Positions 7,507 through 17,351 are shown, counted from the first letter of the stretch. The stretch: DNA of 64,000 nucleotides from Symbiobacterium terraclitae (GCF_017874315.1 NZ_JAGGLG010000001.1:145030-209029), one strand, 5' to 3'. The notes: a model not told the origin generated them from the letters alone. Numbers and translations are program-made.

Positions 7507-8493
7507 GTGCAGTATCCGCTTTCGCCGGACGTGAAGCCCGAGTTCTGCACCACGGGCAGCTTCATGCGCCTCCCTTCGTCGCGGGAGGGCGCGCGCCTCG
7601 CCATCCTGGGCATGCCCTTCGACACCGCCGCCTCGTTCCGGGTAGGCGCCCGGTTCGGGCCGCAGGCGATCCGGCAGGCCTCGATGCTGCTCTTCCCCTA
7701 CAACCCCGTGCAGGGCGTGTTCCCCTTCGAGGAGACCCACGGCATCGACATCGGCGATCTGTCGGTGATCCCGCACTCCATCCACCGCAGCTACGCGATC
7801 ATCGCCGCGGCCGTGGAGGACCTGCTCCGGCGCGGCATCGTCCCCATCGGGCTCGGCGGCGACCACTCGGTCACCCTGGCCACGCTGCGCGCCGCGCACC
7901 GGGTGCACGGCCCGCTGGCCCTCATCCACATGGACAGCCACACCGACACCTGGGACACCTACTACGGTGAGAAGTACTGGCACGGCTCGCCCTTCATCCG
8001 CGCAGCGGAGGAAGGGCTGGTGGATCCCGCGAAGGTCTTCCAGATCGGGATCCGCGGCACCCTGAACCACCCGGGCGACATCTCCGCCAGCTTGGACCTG
8101 GGCTACAACGTGATCACCATGCGGGAGCTGCGCCAGCGGGGCATGGCGGCGGTCGTGGCCGAGGTGAAGGAGCGCATCGGGCAGAGCCCCTGCTTCCTCT
8201 CCTTCGACATCGACTTCGTCGATCCCGCCTTCGCCCCCGGCACCGGCACGCCGGAGGTGGGCGGCTACACGTCGCACGAGACGCTGGAGCTGGTGCGCAG
8301 CCTCACCGGGCTGAACTACGTCGGCTTCGACGTGGTGGAGGTGCTGCCCAGCCACGACCCGGCGCAAATCACGGCCCTCTTGGCCGCCACGCTGGTGCAC
8401 GAGTTTGCCGCCCACGTGGCCCTGAACCTCAGGGCGCGGGGCGAGGCGCTGCCGGTGCCCGAGCTTCAGGCGGCCGCTCCGGCCTCCCGCTAG
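7507..8493 (+). CDS. Agmatinase/arginase-family ureohydrolase
   Basis: A 328-residue enzyme of the arginase/agmatinase/formiminoglutamase fold. The binuclear Mn ligands are visible: GLGGDHS near residue 118, IHMDSHTD near residue 142 (Ser replaces the usual Ala), and [19 protein letters not shown] near residue 235. Agmatinase would release urea from agmatine to give putrescine. The sequence fits the SpeB side of the family, but guanidino substrates vary widely and the exact one is not proven. GTG 7507 is preceded by AAGAGGAG. The gene ends in a CTAG shared with the stop codon of the convergent msrAB gene. Confidence 0.88.
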   Translation: MQYPLSPDVKPEFCTTGSFMRLPSSREGARLAILGMPFDTAASFRVGARFGPQAIRQASMLLFPYNPVQGVFPFEETHGIDIGDLSVIPHSIHRSYAIIAAAVEDLLRRGIVPIGLGGDHSVTLATLRAAHRVHGPLALIHMDSHTDTWDTYYGEKYWHGSPFIRAAEEGLVDPAKVFQIGIRGTLNHPGDISASLDLGYNVITMRELRQRGMAAVVAEVKERIGQSPCFLSFDIDFVDPAFAPGTGTPEVGGYTSHETLELVRSLTGLNYVGFDVVEVLPSHDPAQITALLAATLVHEFAAHVALNLRARGEALPVPELQAAAPASR

Positions 8494-9449
8494 TCGAACA
8501 GCTTCCGGAGTTCGCCGTAGCCCTCCTTCTCCAGGTCCTCCTTGGGGATGAAGCGGAGGGCGGCGGAGTTGATGCAGTAGCGCAGTCCGGTCGGCGCCGG
8601 GCCGTCGGGGAAGACGTGGCCCAGGTGCGAGTCCGCACCCCGGCTGCGCACCTCGGTGCGGATCATGCCGTGGCTGAAGTCCGGCAGCTCCCTAATGTTC
8701 TCGGGCAACAGCGGCCGGGTGAAGCTGGGCCAGCCGCAGCCGGCGTCGAACTTGTCCTTGGAGCTGAAGAGCGGTTCGCCCGAGACCACGTCCACGTAGA
8801 TGCCCTCCGCCGTGTGGTTCCAGTACTCCCCGGTGAAGGGGGGCTCGGTGGCGCCGTTCTGCGTGACCTCGTACTGGATGGGCGTCAGCCGCCGGCGCAA
8901 CTCCGCATCCCGGTCTCGGTCGCGCCAGTGCTTCCGGATGAACGCGTCGCGGCCCGAGGCGATGCGGTAGCGCTGGTAGTGGACCGGGTTCTTCTTGTGG
9001 TAGTTCTGGTGATACTCCTCGGCCGGGTAGAAGGGGCCGGCGGGCAGGATCAGGGTCGCAATCGGCCTGTCGAACCGCCCGCTGGCCTCAAGCGCGGCTT
9101 TGGAGGCCTCCGCCAGGCGGCGCTGCTCCTCGTTGTGGTAGAAGATGGCCGTACGGTAGGAGTCGCCCCGGTCGTGGAACTGGCCCCCGGGGTCGGTGGG
9201 GTCGATCTGTTGCCAGAAGATGTCGAGCAGCCGCTCGTAGGGGAACACGGCGGGGTCGAAGGTGATCTGCACCGCCTCGAAGTGGCCGGTGGTACCGGCG
9301 CAGACCTCCTCGTAGGTGGGGTTTGCCTTGTGGCCCCCGGTATATCCTGAAACCACCTTGTGGATCCCGGGCTGCTCCTCGAAGGGGCTGACCATGCACC
9401 AAAAGCAGCCGCCTGCAAAGGTGGCCAACTGGTACCTTTCCTCTCCCAT
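8490..9449 (-). CDS. msrAB: Bifunctional methionine sulfoxide reductase MsrA-MsrB
   Basis: A 319-residue fusion. The N-terminal MsrA domain (about 1-155) has the catalytic GCFWC near residue 15 and reduces the S-sulfoxide. The C-terminal MsrB domain (about 175-310) has GCGWPSF and the catalytic Cys in [11 protein letters not shown] and reduces the R-sulfoxide. The zinc-binding CxxC pairs of some MsrB proteins are absent ([13 protein letters not shown] in their place), as in the zinc-free subgroup. It is a cytoplasmic antioxidant repair enzyme recycled by thioredoxin. ATG 9449 follows GGGAGGG. Its stop overlaps that of the convergent ureohydrolase gene by four bases. Confidence 0.96.
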   Translation of the reverse strand: MGEERYQLATFAGGCFWCMVSPFEEQPGIHKVVSGYTGGHKANPTYEEVCAGTTGHFEAVQITFDPAVFPYERLLDIFWQQIDPTDPGGQFHDRGDSYRTAIFYHNEEQRRLAEASKAALEASGRFDRPIATLILPAGPFYPAEEYHQNYHKKNPVHYQRYRIASGRDAFIRKHWRDRDRDAELRRRLTPIQYEVTQNGATEPPFTGEYWNHTAEGIYVDVVSGEPLFSSKDKFDAGCGWPSFTRPLLPENIRELPDFSHGMIRTEVRSRGADSHLGHVFPDGPAPTGLRYCINSAALRFIPKEDLEKEGYGELRKLFD

Positions 9450-9712
9450 GGTGGATTCCCTCCCTGCTCTTCTGGACGATACGTGCCGCCTGCGCGGTAC
9501 TCCAGGTGACAGCCTTCCCCAAAAGAGGAGGAGACCCTCGCTCAGTCGCCCAGGCGCGTTTCCCCCTGTGCAGGAAACCCGGCCTGATGGTCGAAGTGAA
9601 GGAATTTGCGGAAAAGCCGGGCATGCCGGGTTGACGATGCGAGTGAAGGTCGAGGGGGATACGATGGAGCGCGGGCCGGCACTGGTCCGAACCCCTCATC
9701 GACAGGGGTTCG

Positions 9713-10509
9713 GTGCCCGTCCGCAGGGCCGCGGGGATAATTCGCCCGAGCCATTACTGGATACAGTGGCAGGACGAGCATGGCGCGGTGCGGAGCCAGT
9801 CGCTGGATCCCATGGATTCGGGCCTCTACAGGGGCCACCGCGTCTTCGCAACCGATGACGGCCGCCGACTTCTGGTGGCCTTGTTGGAGAGCGTCGTCGC
9901 CCGCAACTCCGTCAGCGTCTGGGTGTGGGAGCTGGATGGGGATGAGTGGCGCCCGCTCGCCGGCGCCTTCGCGGGCACGGGGGACCGGGAGGTGCTTCCG
10001 GGGCTGTTCGTGGCGGAGGAAGCCGGTGGCGGGCTGAGAGCCAGCCAGGTCTCAGACTTGCCGGCGAGTCCGCCGCCCTATGTGGGATTCCATGCGTCCC
10101 TGACCCGTCCGCACTTCGTCCTTTGCGCGCTGAACGATCTCGGTCACACCAGCGACTGCAACAAGGCGCTGTGGACGGGCAGCCGCTTCGAGTTGGAGTC
10201 GAAGGAGTCCTGGGGCACGGCCGTGCGCCCCGTGGAGTGTGCACAGCTGACCCTCGCCGGCGAGGCGGGTCTCTGGAGCGGGAACCTCGATTGGGCGCTC
10301 GGCCGCCTCGGGACGCCGGCCGACCAGGCCGTCGACGGCCACAGGACCGACTGGCAGTACCCGGAACGGGGTCTGACCACGGCAGACCCGCCGAACGGCC
10401 CGATGGCGAGCTGGTGTGGTCGTACGGGGAGTGCCTGGTGGAACTCTCGGCCACGGTCTCTGACGGGCGGATCACTTCCCTGCGGTTGCTGGCGACGCAT
10501 CTCGAGTAG
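9713..10509 (+). pseudogene. Frame-disrupted hypothetical gene
   Basis: A hypothetical coding region broken near 10400. From GTG 9713 the frame gives a plausible soluble beta-rich protein (HYWIQWQDEHGAVRSQSLDP, VSVWVWELDGDEWRPL) to about residue 230, then turns into Trp/Arg/Ser-rich nonsense. After a one-base shift at about 10402 the natural continuation DGELVWSYGECLVELSATV runs to a stop at 10507-10509. The simplest reading is a single-base deletion in GAACGGCCCGATGG, either real or a sequencing error. The 5' end is also uncertain: only AGGGG four bases before GTG 9713 supports it. No family recognised. The 260 bases before it show nothing beyond the msrAB upstream region. Confidence 0.6.
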
Positions 10510-10557
10510 GGCAGGCCTTCGGTCGCGGGCCCGTTAACCTGCGCGGGGGTTTCCCTT

Positions 10558-10585
10558 TTGAGCGGGAGCAGACTTGTGGTACACT
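10558..10585 (+). promoter_or_regulatory. Sigma-A-like promoter of miaB
   Basis: TTGAGC (10558-10563), 16 bases, TACACT (10580-10585), about 50 bases before the miaB start. Four of six bases match consensus in each hexamer. Confidence 0.5.
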
Positions 10586-10635
10586 ACACTAGATGCACAT
10601 TCCGTCGATCACCGCCCCAAAGGGGGAGACCATAC

Positions 10636-12213
10636 ATGGCGCAGAAGGACCATAGGGCAGACGACCTTAACCATATTCTCGACCGCGTCGAACAGATGAT
10701 GAAGGACGGCACGCTGGAGGAGCTGCCGATGGTGACCCCCGGCATCGGCGCCGAGGAGGACCTGACGCCGGGCGGCTTCGACCACCTGGAGCCCGGGGGC
10801 GTCGGCCGCATGGCCATCGACCCCGACGCCGCCCGGCGCATCCACGGCAAGCCCGAGCCGCGGGTCCACATCGAGACCTTCGGCTGCCAGATGAACGAGC
10901 ACGACACCGAGATCATGTACGGCATCCTCGGCCAGATGGGCTACGTGCGGGCGCAGGGGCCGAACGACGCCGACCTGCTGCTGTTCAACACCTGCGCCGT
11001 GCGCGAGTCGGCGGTGGAGCACGCCTTCGGCCGCATCGGCCAGTTGAAGCCGCTGAAGTACACCAACCCGGGCATGATCATCGGCGTCTGCGGGTGCGTG
11101 CCGCAGGTGGAGGGGCAGGTGGAGCGCATCAAGCGGATCTTCCCGTACCTCGACCTGATCTTCGGCACCCACAACATCCACCGGCTGCCCGAGCTGGTGG
11201 AGCGGGCCCGAGCGGAACGGGAGACCGTGGTGGACGTGTGGGAGTCGATGGGCGACGACTTCCCCGACATTCTGCCTGCCGCACGGGAGGGCGACCTGAA
11301 GGCCTGGGTCACCATCATGTACGGCTGCGACAAGCACTGCACGTACTGCATTGTGCCCACCACCCGCGGTGCCGAGCGGAGCCGGCCGCGCGAGGTGATC
11401 CTGGCCGAGGTACAGGAGCTGGCCCGGCAGGGCTTCAAGGAGATCACCCTGCTGGGGCAGAACGTCAACGCCTACGGCAAGGACCTCTACGGCCGCCACG
11501 GCGAGGACGCCTTCGACTTCGGCGACCTGGTCGAGCTGATCGACAAGAACAGCCCCGGCATTGAGCGCATCCGCTTCACCACGAACCACCCCAAGGACTT
11601 CACCCGCAAGATGGTGGAGCAGATCGCCCGCGCCGAGAAGGTCTGCGAGTGGTTCCACCTGCCGGTGCAGTCGGGCTCCGACTCGGTGCTGCGGCGGATG
11701 AAGCGGTCGTACAACCGGAAGCAGTACCTGCGCCTGGTCCAGTGGGTGCGGGAGCTGATCCCCGATGCGGTCATCACCACCGATATCATCGTGGGCTTCC
11801 CCGGCGAGACCGAGGAAGAGTTCCAGGAGACCCTCAGCCTCGTGGAGGAGGTCCAGTTCGACGCGGCCTTCATGTTCATGTACTCGGAGCGGGCCGGCAC
11901 CCCGGCCGCCGAGATGGAGGACCGGCTCAGCGTGCCCGAGAAGAAGGAGCGGCTGCAGCGGCTGATCGACCTGCAGAACCGCATCGGCCGCGCCAAGAAC
12001 GAGGCCCGGGTCGGCCGGGTCTACGACGTCCTGGTCGAGGGGCCCGACAAGGGCAAGCCCGACGTGGTCTTCGGCCGGACCCGGGGCAACATCCTGGTCA
12101 CCTTCCCGGGTGACGAGTCGCTCCGGGGCCAGATCGTGCCCGTGCGCATCACCAGCGCCGGTACCTGGACCCTGGAGGGCGAGCGGGTGGCCAGCCCGGT
12201 CACCCTGGGTTAA
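10636..12213 (+). CDS. miaB: tRNA-2-methylthio-N6-dimethylallyladenosine synthase
   Basis: A 525-residue radical-SAM methylthiotransferase that adds the methylthio group to i6A37 of tRNA, after MiaA. The N-terminal cluster cysteines are in ETFGCQMN, NTCAVR and GVCGCVPQ. The radical-SAM CxxxCxxC is in YGCDKHCTYCIVP near residue 230. A C-terminal TRAM-like domain (about 455-520) binds tRNA. An extra N-terminal segment of about 70 acidic residues precedes the core, as in other Firmicute MiaB proteins. ATG 10636 follows GGGGGAG; an in-frame GTG-type start 78 bases earlier would overlap the promoter. It is followed after 23 bases by the ylbF-like gene and then mutS, the usual Firmicute order. Confidence 0.97.
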   Translation: MAQKDHRADDLNHILDRVEQMMKDGTLEELPMVTPGIGAEEDLTPGGFDHLEPGGVGRMAIDPDAARRIHGKPEPRVHIETFGCQMNEHDTEIMYGILGQMGYVRAQGPNDADLLLFNTCAVRESAVEHAFGRIGQLKPLKYTNPGMIIGVCGCVPQVEGQVERIKRIFPYLDLIFGTHNIHRLPELVERARAERETVVDVWESMGDDFPDILPAAREGDLKAWVTIMYGCDKHCTYCIVPTTRGAERSRPREVILAEVQELARQGFKEITLLGQNVNAYGKDLYGRHGEDAFDFGDLVELIDKNSPGIERIRFTTNHPKDFTRKMVEQIARAEKVCEWFHLPVQSGSDSVLRRMKRSYNRKQYLRLVQWVRELIPDAVITTDIIVGFPGETEEEFQETLSLVEEVQFDAAFMFMYSERAGTPAAEMEDRLSVPEKKERLQRLIDLQNRIGRAKNEARVGRVYDVLVEGPDKGKPDVVFGRTRGNILVTFPGDESLRGQIVPVRITSAGTWTLEGERVASPVTLG

Positions 12214-12236
12214 ACTGCATAACCGGAGGGATCGCC

Positions 12237-12647
12237 GTGTCGGTTGCGACACGCCAGAACGTGTGGGTGCTGGCCCGGGAGCTGGCCGAGGCCATCGCCG
12301 GGACGCCGGAGGTCCAGGAGTTCCGGCGCACGGAGGATGCCGTCCTCGCTGACCCGGAGGCCGTGGCCCTGATACGCGAGTACGAGGAAGCCAAGCGGGC
12401 GGTGAAGTTCTCCCGGAATGCCCCGCCCGAGGAGCAGCAGCGGCTGATCGAGCGGTTCCTGGCCGTCGAGGAGCGGTTCAACGCCCACGAGGCGATCCAG
12501 GCCTACTGGAACGCCCGGGTGGCCCTCGACGCCTTCATGGACCGGGTGAACGCCGTGGTCACGTTCCCGATCACCGGCCGGGAGGCGCCGAAGGTGAAGG
12601 GCGGCGCCTGCGGCTCGGGAGGCGGCGGCTGCGGCTGCGGGGGCTAG
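12237..12647 (+). CDS. YlbF/YmcA-family protein with Cys/Gly-rich tail
   Basis: A 136-residue, mostly alpha-helical protein of the Com_YlbF family, from GTG 12237 behind CCGGAGGG. Residues 1-110 form the helical domain (ARELAEAIAGTPEVQEFRR, LIREYEEAKRAV). The last 15 residues are a cysteine-glycine tail with three cysteines (ACGSGGGGCGCGG). In Bacillus the YlbF-YmcA-YaaT complex carries iron-sulfur clusters and promotes RNase Y-dependent mRNA maturation, competence and sporulation. The tail could bind metal or a cluster; that is inference. It lies between miaB and mutS, and a second family member occurs at 61508-61855. Confidence 0.9.
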   Translation: MSVATRQNVWVLARELAEAIAGTPEVQEFRRTEDAVLADPEAVALIREYEEAKRAVKFSRNAPPEEQQRLIERFLAVEERFNAHEAIQAYWNARVALDAFMDRVNAVVTFPITGREAPKVKGGACGSGGGGCGCGG

Positions 12648-12659
12648 TGGATAGAGGAT

Positions 12660-12691
12660 GTCGGGAGGGGGGCACTCGCCCCCCTCCCGAC
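12660..12691 (+). terminator. Hairpin after the ylbF-like gene
   Basis: A 14-bp perfect stem (GTCGGGAGGGGGGC and complement) with loop ACTC, 13 bases past the stop. No T-run follows, so it may act as a weak terminator or an mRNA-stabilising structure before mutS. Confidence 0.6.
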
Positions 12692-12794
12692 TTGCAAAGG
12701 CAGGTACAGGCACCCCGGCTGCCGAAAACTAGCCGGAACGATTGTGCGACCCGGACGGGGTCAACCCGTGCGGACGAGGAGGATGTGCGGCGAA

Positions 12795-15422
12795 GTGGAC
12801 GCAGCGCAGGCAACACCCATGTTCGCCCAGTACCTGCAGATCAAGGAGCAGTACCCGGACTGCATCCTGTTCTACCGGCTGGGCGACTTCTACGAAACGT
12901 TCATGGAAGACGCCGAACTGGTGGCCCGGGAGCTGGAGCTGGTCCTCACCGGACGCGACGCCGGCAAGGGGCTGGGCCGGGTTCCCATGGCCGGCATCCC
13001 GTACCACGCGGCCGAGGGCTACATCGCCCGGCTGATCGACAAGGGCTACAAGGTGGCCATCTGCGACCAGCTGGAGGACCCGAAGCTGGCCCGGGGCCTG
13101 GTGAAGCGGGACGTCACCCGTGTGGTCACGCCCGGCACGCTGGTGGAGCCGCGGCTCCTGCCCGAGAAGGCCAACAACTTCCTGGCCGCGGTGGCCTGGT
13201 CCAAGGCCGGCTTCGGCCTGGCGGTGGTGGACCTCTCCACCGGCGAGTTCGCGGCAGCCCAGCTGAACGGGGCGGACAGCCTCCGGCAGCTGCTGGAGGA
13301 GATCGGCCGGCTGGAGCCCCGGGAGGTCATCCTGGAGCCGGGGCTGGCCTCCGAGCCGTCGGTGACCGGGCCCCTGAAGAACGCCGGCATCGCCGTCTCC
13401 CCGTTCGACGGGCGCCACTTCAACCACCAGGCCGCCTACCGGCGGCTGACCCAGCACTTCGGCACCAGCAGCCTGGCGGGGTTCGGCTGCGAGCACCTGG
13501 AGCTGGCTACCCGGGCGGCCGGAGCGGCACTGGCCTACCTCGCGGAGATGCACCGGTCGAGCCTGAGCCACGTGAGCGGGCTCGCCGTCTACTACCCGGG
13601 CGACTACATGGTACTGGATCCCGCCACCCGGCGGAACCTGGAGCTGACCCGCTCGCTCCGGGACGGCGGGCGCCGCGGCACCCTGCTCTGGGTCGTGGAC
13701 CGGACCGTGACCGCCATGGGCGCCCGCATGCTGAAGGGCTGGCTGGAGCGGCCCCTCCTGGACCTCGCGCAGATTCAGGCGCGCCACGCGGCGGTGGCGG
13801 AGCTGGTCAACAAACCCGTGCTGCGCGCCGACCTGCGGGCAATGCTGCAGGACGTCCACGACCTGGAGCGGCTGGCCGGCCGCGTGGCCGTGGGTACCGC
13901 CAACGCCCGCGACCTGGTGGCGCTCAAGGCCTCGCTGGTCGCCCTTCCCTCTATCCGGGTGGTGATGGAGGAGGTCACGGCGCCTCGCCTCGTGGAGCTG
14001 CGGGACCGGTTGGACATGCTGGACGACGTGCGCGACCTGATCGAGCAGGCCATCGCCGACGAGCCGCCGGTGGCGCTGACGGAGGGCGGCCTGCTGAAGG
14101 ACGGCTTCCACCCCGAGGTCGACGAGCTGCGGCGCATCGCCCGGGACGGCAAGGCCTGGATCGCCCAGGTGGAGGCGCGGGAGCGGGAACGGACGGGGAT
14201 CAAGTCGCTCAAGATCGGCTACAACAAGGTCTTCGGCTACTACCTCTCGGTGACCCGGGCCAACCTCGCCCTGGTGCCGGCCGACTACATCCGCAAGCAG
14301 ACCCTGGCCAACGAGGAGCGGTTCATCACGCCCGAGCTGAAGGAGCTGGAGGAGAAGGTGCTCCACGCCGGCGAGCGGCTGATGAGCCTCGAGTACGAGC
14401 TCTTCCTGGAGATCCGGCAGCAGGTGGCCGCCGAGATCACCCGGATCCAGCGCTCAGCCCGGGCCGTGGCCGAGCTGGACGCCCTGGCGTCCTTCGCCGA
14501 GGTGGCCTCGCTCTACGGCTACTGCCAGCCGCTGATGGACAGGTCCACCGTGCTGGAGCTGCGGGGTGCCCGCCACCCGGTGCTGGAGCGGGTGATGCCC
14601 GAGGGCACCTTCGTGCCCAACGACCTGCTGGTGGACACGGCCGAGAACCGGCTGCTCCTGATCACCGGGCCGAACATGGGCGGCAAGTCGACGGTGATGC
14701 GGCAGGCGGCGCTGGCGGTGATCCTGGCCCAGGCGGGCTCCTTCGTCCCGGCCGAGGCGGCGCACATCGGGCTGGTGGACCGGGTCTTCACCCGCGTCGG
14801 CGCCTCGGACGACCTGGCCACGGGGCAGTCCACCTTCATGGTGGAGATGACCGAGGTGGCCAACATCCTGCACGCCGCCACGGAGCGCTCGCTGGTGGTG
14901 CTGGACGAGGTGGGCCGCGGCACGGCCACCTTTGACGGCCTCTCGATCGCCTGGGCGATCACCGAGCACATCCACCAGCACATCGGCTGCCGGACGCTCT
15001 TCGCCACCCACTACCACGAGCTCTGCGAGCTCGAGGGCCTGCTGCCGGGCGTGAAGAATTACTCGGTGGCGGTGATGGAGAAGGGCGAGGAGATCATCTT
15101 CCTCCGCAAGCTGGTGCGGGGCGGGGCAGACCGCTCCTACGGCATCCAGGTGGGCCGCCTGGCCGGCCTGCCGTCCACTGTGGTGGAGCGGGCCCGGGAG
15201 ATCCTGGCCACGCTGGAGCAGCAGGAGGGGGAGCGCAAGTCCAGGCGGGAGGCCGCGGCGCAGAAGCTCCGGCGGCAGCCGCCCGTGCAGCTCACCTTCT
15301 TCGAGCCGAAGAAGGACCCGGTTGTGGAGGAGCTGCTGGGCCTGAACGTGATGGCGCTCACCCCCATCGAGGCGCTGAACGTGCTGTACCAGCTGCAGGC
15401 GAAGGCGAAGGAGAGCAGGTAG
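12795..15422 (+). CDS. mutS: DNA mismatch repair protein MutS
   Basis: An 875-residue mismatch sensor ATPase. The mismatch-recognition Phe-x-Glu is in GDFYETF near residue 35, in the N-terminal domain that opens with TPMFAQYLQIKEQYPD. The C-terminal ATPase has Walker A GPNMGGKSTVM near residue 623, Walker B VVLDEVGRGTATFDG near 702, and the ABC-type dimer interface. The start is uncertain. GAGGAGG at 12776-12782 abuts ATG 12783, so I favour GTG 12795; GTG 12744 gives a longer form without a good ribosome site. It works with MutL, encoded 8 kb downstream with unrelated genes between. Confidence 0.96.
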   Translation: MDAAQATPMFAQYLQIKEQYPDCILFYRLGDFYETFMEDAELVARELELVLTGRDAGKGLGRVPMAGIPYHAAEGYIARLIDKGYKVAICDQLEDPKLARGLVKRDVTRVVTPGTLVEPRLLPEKANNFLAAVAWSKAGFGLAVVDLSTGEFAAAQLNGADSLRQLLEEIGRLEPREVILEPGLASEPSVTGPLKNAGIAVSPFDGRHFNHQAAYRRLTQHFGTSSLAGFGCEHLELATRAAGAALAYLAEMHRSSLSHVSGLAVYYPGDYMVLDPATRRNLELTRSLRDGGRRGTLLWVVDRTVTAMGARMLKGWLERPLLDLAQIQARHAAVAELVNKPVLRADLRAMLQDVHDLERLAGRVAVGTANARDLVALKASLVALPSIRVVMEEVTAPRLVELRDRLDMLDDVRDLIEQAIADEPPVALTEGGLLKDGFHPEVDELRRIARDGKAWIAQVEARERERTGIKSLKIGYNKVFGYYLSVTRANLALVPADYIRKQTLANEERFITPELKELEEKVLHAGERLMSLEYELFLEIRQQVAAEITRIQRSARAVAELDALASFAEVASLYGYCQPLMDRSTVLELRGARHPVLERVMPEGTFVPNDLLVDTAENRLLLITGPNMGGKSTVMRQAALAVILAQAGSFVPAEAAHIGLVDRVFTRVGASDDLATGQSTFMVEMTEVANILHAATERSLVVLDEVGRGTATFDGLSIAWAITEHIHQHIGCRTLFATHYHELCELEGLLPGVKNYSVAVMEKGEEIIFLRKLVRGGADRSYGIQVGRLAGLPSTVVERAREILATLEQQEGERKSRREAAAQKLRRQPPVQLTFFEPKKDPVVEELLGLNVMALTPIEALNVLYQLQAKAKESR

Positions 15423-15437
15423 CCTGGCGGTGCGCCG

Positions 15438-15486
15438 AAGCCGTGGTCCGGGATGTACACATGCCGGACCACGGCTTTCCTTTTGG
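15438..15486 (+). terminator. Terminator of mutS
   Basis: A 14-bp perfect stem (AAGCCGTGGTCCGG at 15438-15451 and its complement at 15464-15477) with a 12-base loop, followed by TCCTTTT. A good intrinsic terminator. Confidence 0.85.
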
Positions 15487-15640
15487 CCGCCGACCCCGAG
15501 GCAGCGGGGGCCCTGTTTCGGATCGTGCGAGCACCCCATCCCGCTTAATTGGTGTACTTCTTGAAGGGTTTATCGCATGAATGGCAAACCCCTGGAATTG
15601 ATGTGCACTCGCACAGCAGTAACCGAAGGAGGGTGTGTGT

Positions 15641-17170
15641 ATGCGAAGGTTCCTAGCAGGGCTCTTATCCATTCTGTTGCTGCTGATCCCGATCCCCTCC
15701 CTGGCGGTTGAGGTCGAACCCGTCGGTGCGGGCCCCGCCGAAGCCGCCCCCGCGGAGGCGAGCGAGGCCGGGTCCGCAGAGACTGCCGGAACACAGGTGG
15801 ACGAGGCCGCCCTCGCCTTGCTCCGGAAGATCAACGAGATCCAGGAAGGGAAGTTCGTGGGCGAGATGCGGATCGCGGCCGATGCCGGCGGCTTCGGCGT
15901 CTGGGTTCGCATCGAGATGGAGGCGTATGCCCAGGGAGAGAACGCGCTTCTCCATTACCGGGCCAATCTCCTCGGCCAGCCGATCAACGCGGGAATCGCA
16001 CGGTACGAGAACGAGGCCTGGTTCAACGCGAACGGGACCTGGCTGCCCCTGGGCCCGCAAGGGGGTTCCGGTGACGTGCTCGAAGCGCTGGACGTGCTGG
16101 CCACCGCCGGCGCCCTCGACCCCGCGGCCGCGGAACTGCTGAGGCAGGCGCAGATCAGCGTGTCGCAGGAGACCGTGGACGGCGTGGCGTACGACGTCCT
16201 GCACATCACGCTGCACCAAGGCGCCCTGGGAGCGCTGTTCGGAAGCCTCCTGGACACGATGGGCTCCGCTTCCCTGATGGCCCCTGGTGCCGCCGCCGGG
16301 GGCGGGTTCGATGAGGTCGCTGCGACCGGTCACTACTGGGTTGAACGGGAGACACAGACCCTGCGCCGGGTCGCCACCGAAGTCTCGCTGAAGACGAGCG
16401 AACCGGCGATGGCCGTCACCGCTGAAGGCGATCTCTACTTCCACCCCCTGGAGGGGCCGATCCCCTTCCCGGATGAGATCACCGCCGCTGCTCCGACTCC
16501 GGTGGTCCCCGCGCCGCCCCACGCGGACGCGAAACCCCTTCCGTTCCCGCACGAACTGCTTGAGAAGTTCAGGGGGAGCAGCTTCAAGGCCACCGGGCAG
16601 GTCTACGCCTCGATCGACAGCGAGACGACCTGGGGCGGAGCCCTGCTGGACGCAGAACTGTACACCAAGGATGGCGAGCGGGTAGCCCGCACGCAGGGGA
16701 ATCTGCTCGGTACGCCTGTGCAGAGCGGAGTGGCCGTTCGCAGCGGATCCGTCCGGATCCTGGGGGCCGACGGGTCGTGGGAGCAGTCCGACGGGGCGCT
16801 GGGCGGCGTCGGACCGTTTGACCTCCCCGCCGCCTTCCTCAACCTGCCCGGATGGACCTTCCGGATGGAACGCATGCGGATGTACGAGGACGTCCTGGAC
16901 GGCAGGGCGGTCTACGTGCTCGAGATGGAAGGCGGACATGCCGCCGTCACCTACCTGTCCGGCGCGAGCCTTCCCGAGCATCCCGAGAACGAGGTGAGCA
17001 TCACCCTGCTCCTGGATAAGGAGAGCGGCCTGCCCATCCAGCAGGACATGTTCGTGTGGGTGGTGGACGAGCAGGGGCGGACGCACACCCTGTACGGGAC
17101 GCTTGAGATCGAACCCTGGAAGGAGCCGCTGCCCTTCCCCGGTGAGCCCGCGCCATCCATCCAGGACTGA
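15641..17170 (+). CDS. Secreted protein with two LolA-like (DUF6612-type) domains
   Basis: A 509-residue exported protein. ATG 15641 follows AAGGAGGG and begins a standard signal peptide ending near LLLIPIPSLA. The mature part is an internal duplication. Residues about 60-280 and 305-500 each start with a LLRKI/LLEKF helix and contain a -NLLGQPINAGIA-/-NLLGTPVQSGVA- strand pair. They end in the theme DLYFHPLEGPIPFP / TLEIEPWKEPLPFP. The fold recalls LolA/LppX lipid-binding beta-sheets and Firmicute DUF6612 proteins. No lipobox, so the protein is probably released or wall-associated. Function unknown. The downstream secreted protein carries a third copy of the same domain. Confidence 0.8.
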   Translation: MRRFLAGLLSILLLLIPIPSLAVEVEPVGAGPAEAAPAEASEAGSAETAGTQVDEAALALLRKINEIQEGKFVGEMRIAADAGGFGVWVRIEMEAYAQGENALLHYRANLLGQPINAGIARYENEAWFNANGTWLPLGPQGGSGDVLEALDVLATAGALDPAAAELLRQAQISVSQETVDGVAYDVLHITLHQGALGALFGSLLDTMGSASLMAPGAAAGGGFDEVAATGHYWVERETQTLRRVATEVSLKTSEPAMAVTAEGDLYFHPLEGPIPFPDEITAAAPTPVVPAPPHADAKPLPFPHELLEKFRGSSFKATGQVYASIDSETTWGGALLDAELYTKDGERVARTQGNLLGTPVQSGVAVRSGSVRILGADGSWEQSDGALGGVGPFDLPAAFLNLPGWTFRMERMRMYEDVLDGRAVYVLEMEGGHAAVTYLSGASLPEHPENEVSITLLLDKESGLPIQQDMFVWVVDEQGRTHTLYGTLEIEPWKEPLPFPGEPAPSIQD

Positions 17171-17177
17171 CACGATC

Positions 17178-17204
17178 ACGCCCCGGGGCGATGCCCCGGG
17201 GCGT
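17178..17204 (+). terminator. Hairpin after the first secreted-protein gene
   Basis: ACGCCCCGGGGC at 17178-17189 and a perfect complement at 17193-17204, with a three-base loop, seven bases past the stop. No T-run. Confidence 0.6.
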
Positions 17205-17351
17205 CAGTCGTCCGCCGGGTCTTCTCCCCTGAGCACCAACCGGCGACGGCAGAAAACCCCTGCATCAACCCGGGGGAATGCGGCGCATGCGGCGAATATT
17301 CCTTATCTGTGTGCCCCGGGCACAGTACTCCGGCTGGAGAGGGGTATCTGC

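Noticed and set aside
10609..12252. 547-codon frame opposite miaB
   Set aside because: Leu/His/Gly/Asp-rich shadow of a secure radical-SAM gene; no ribosome site.
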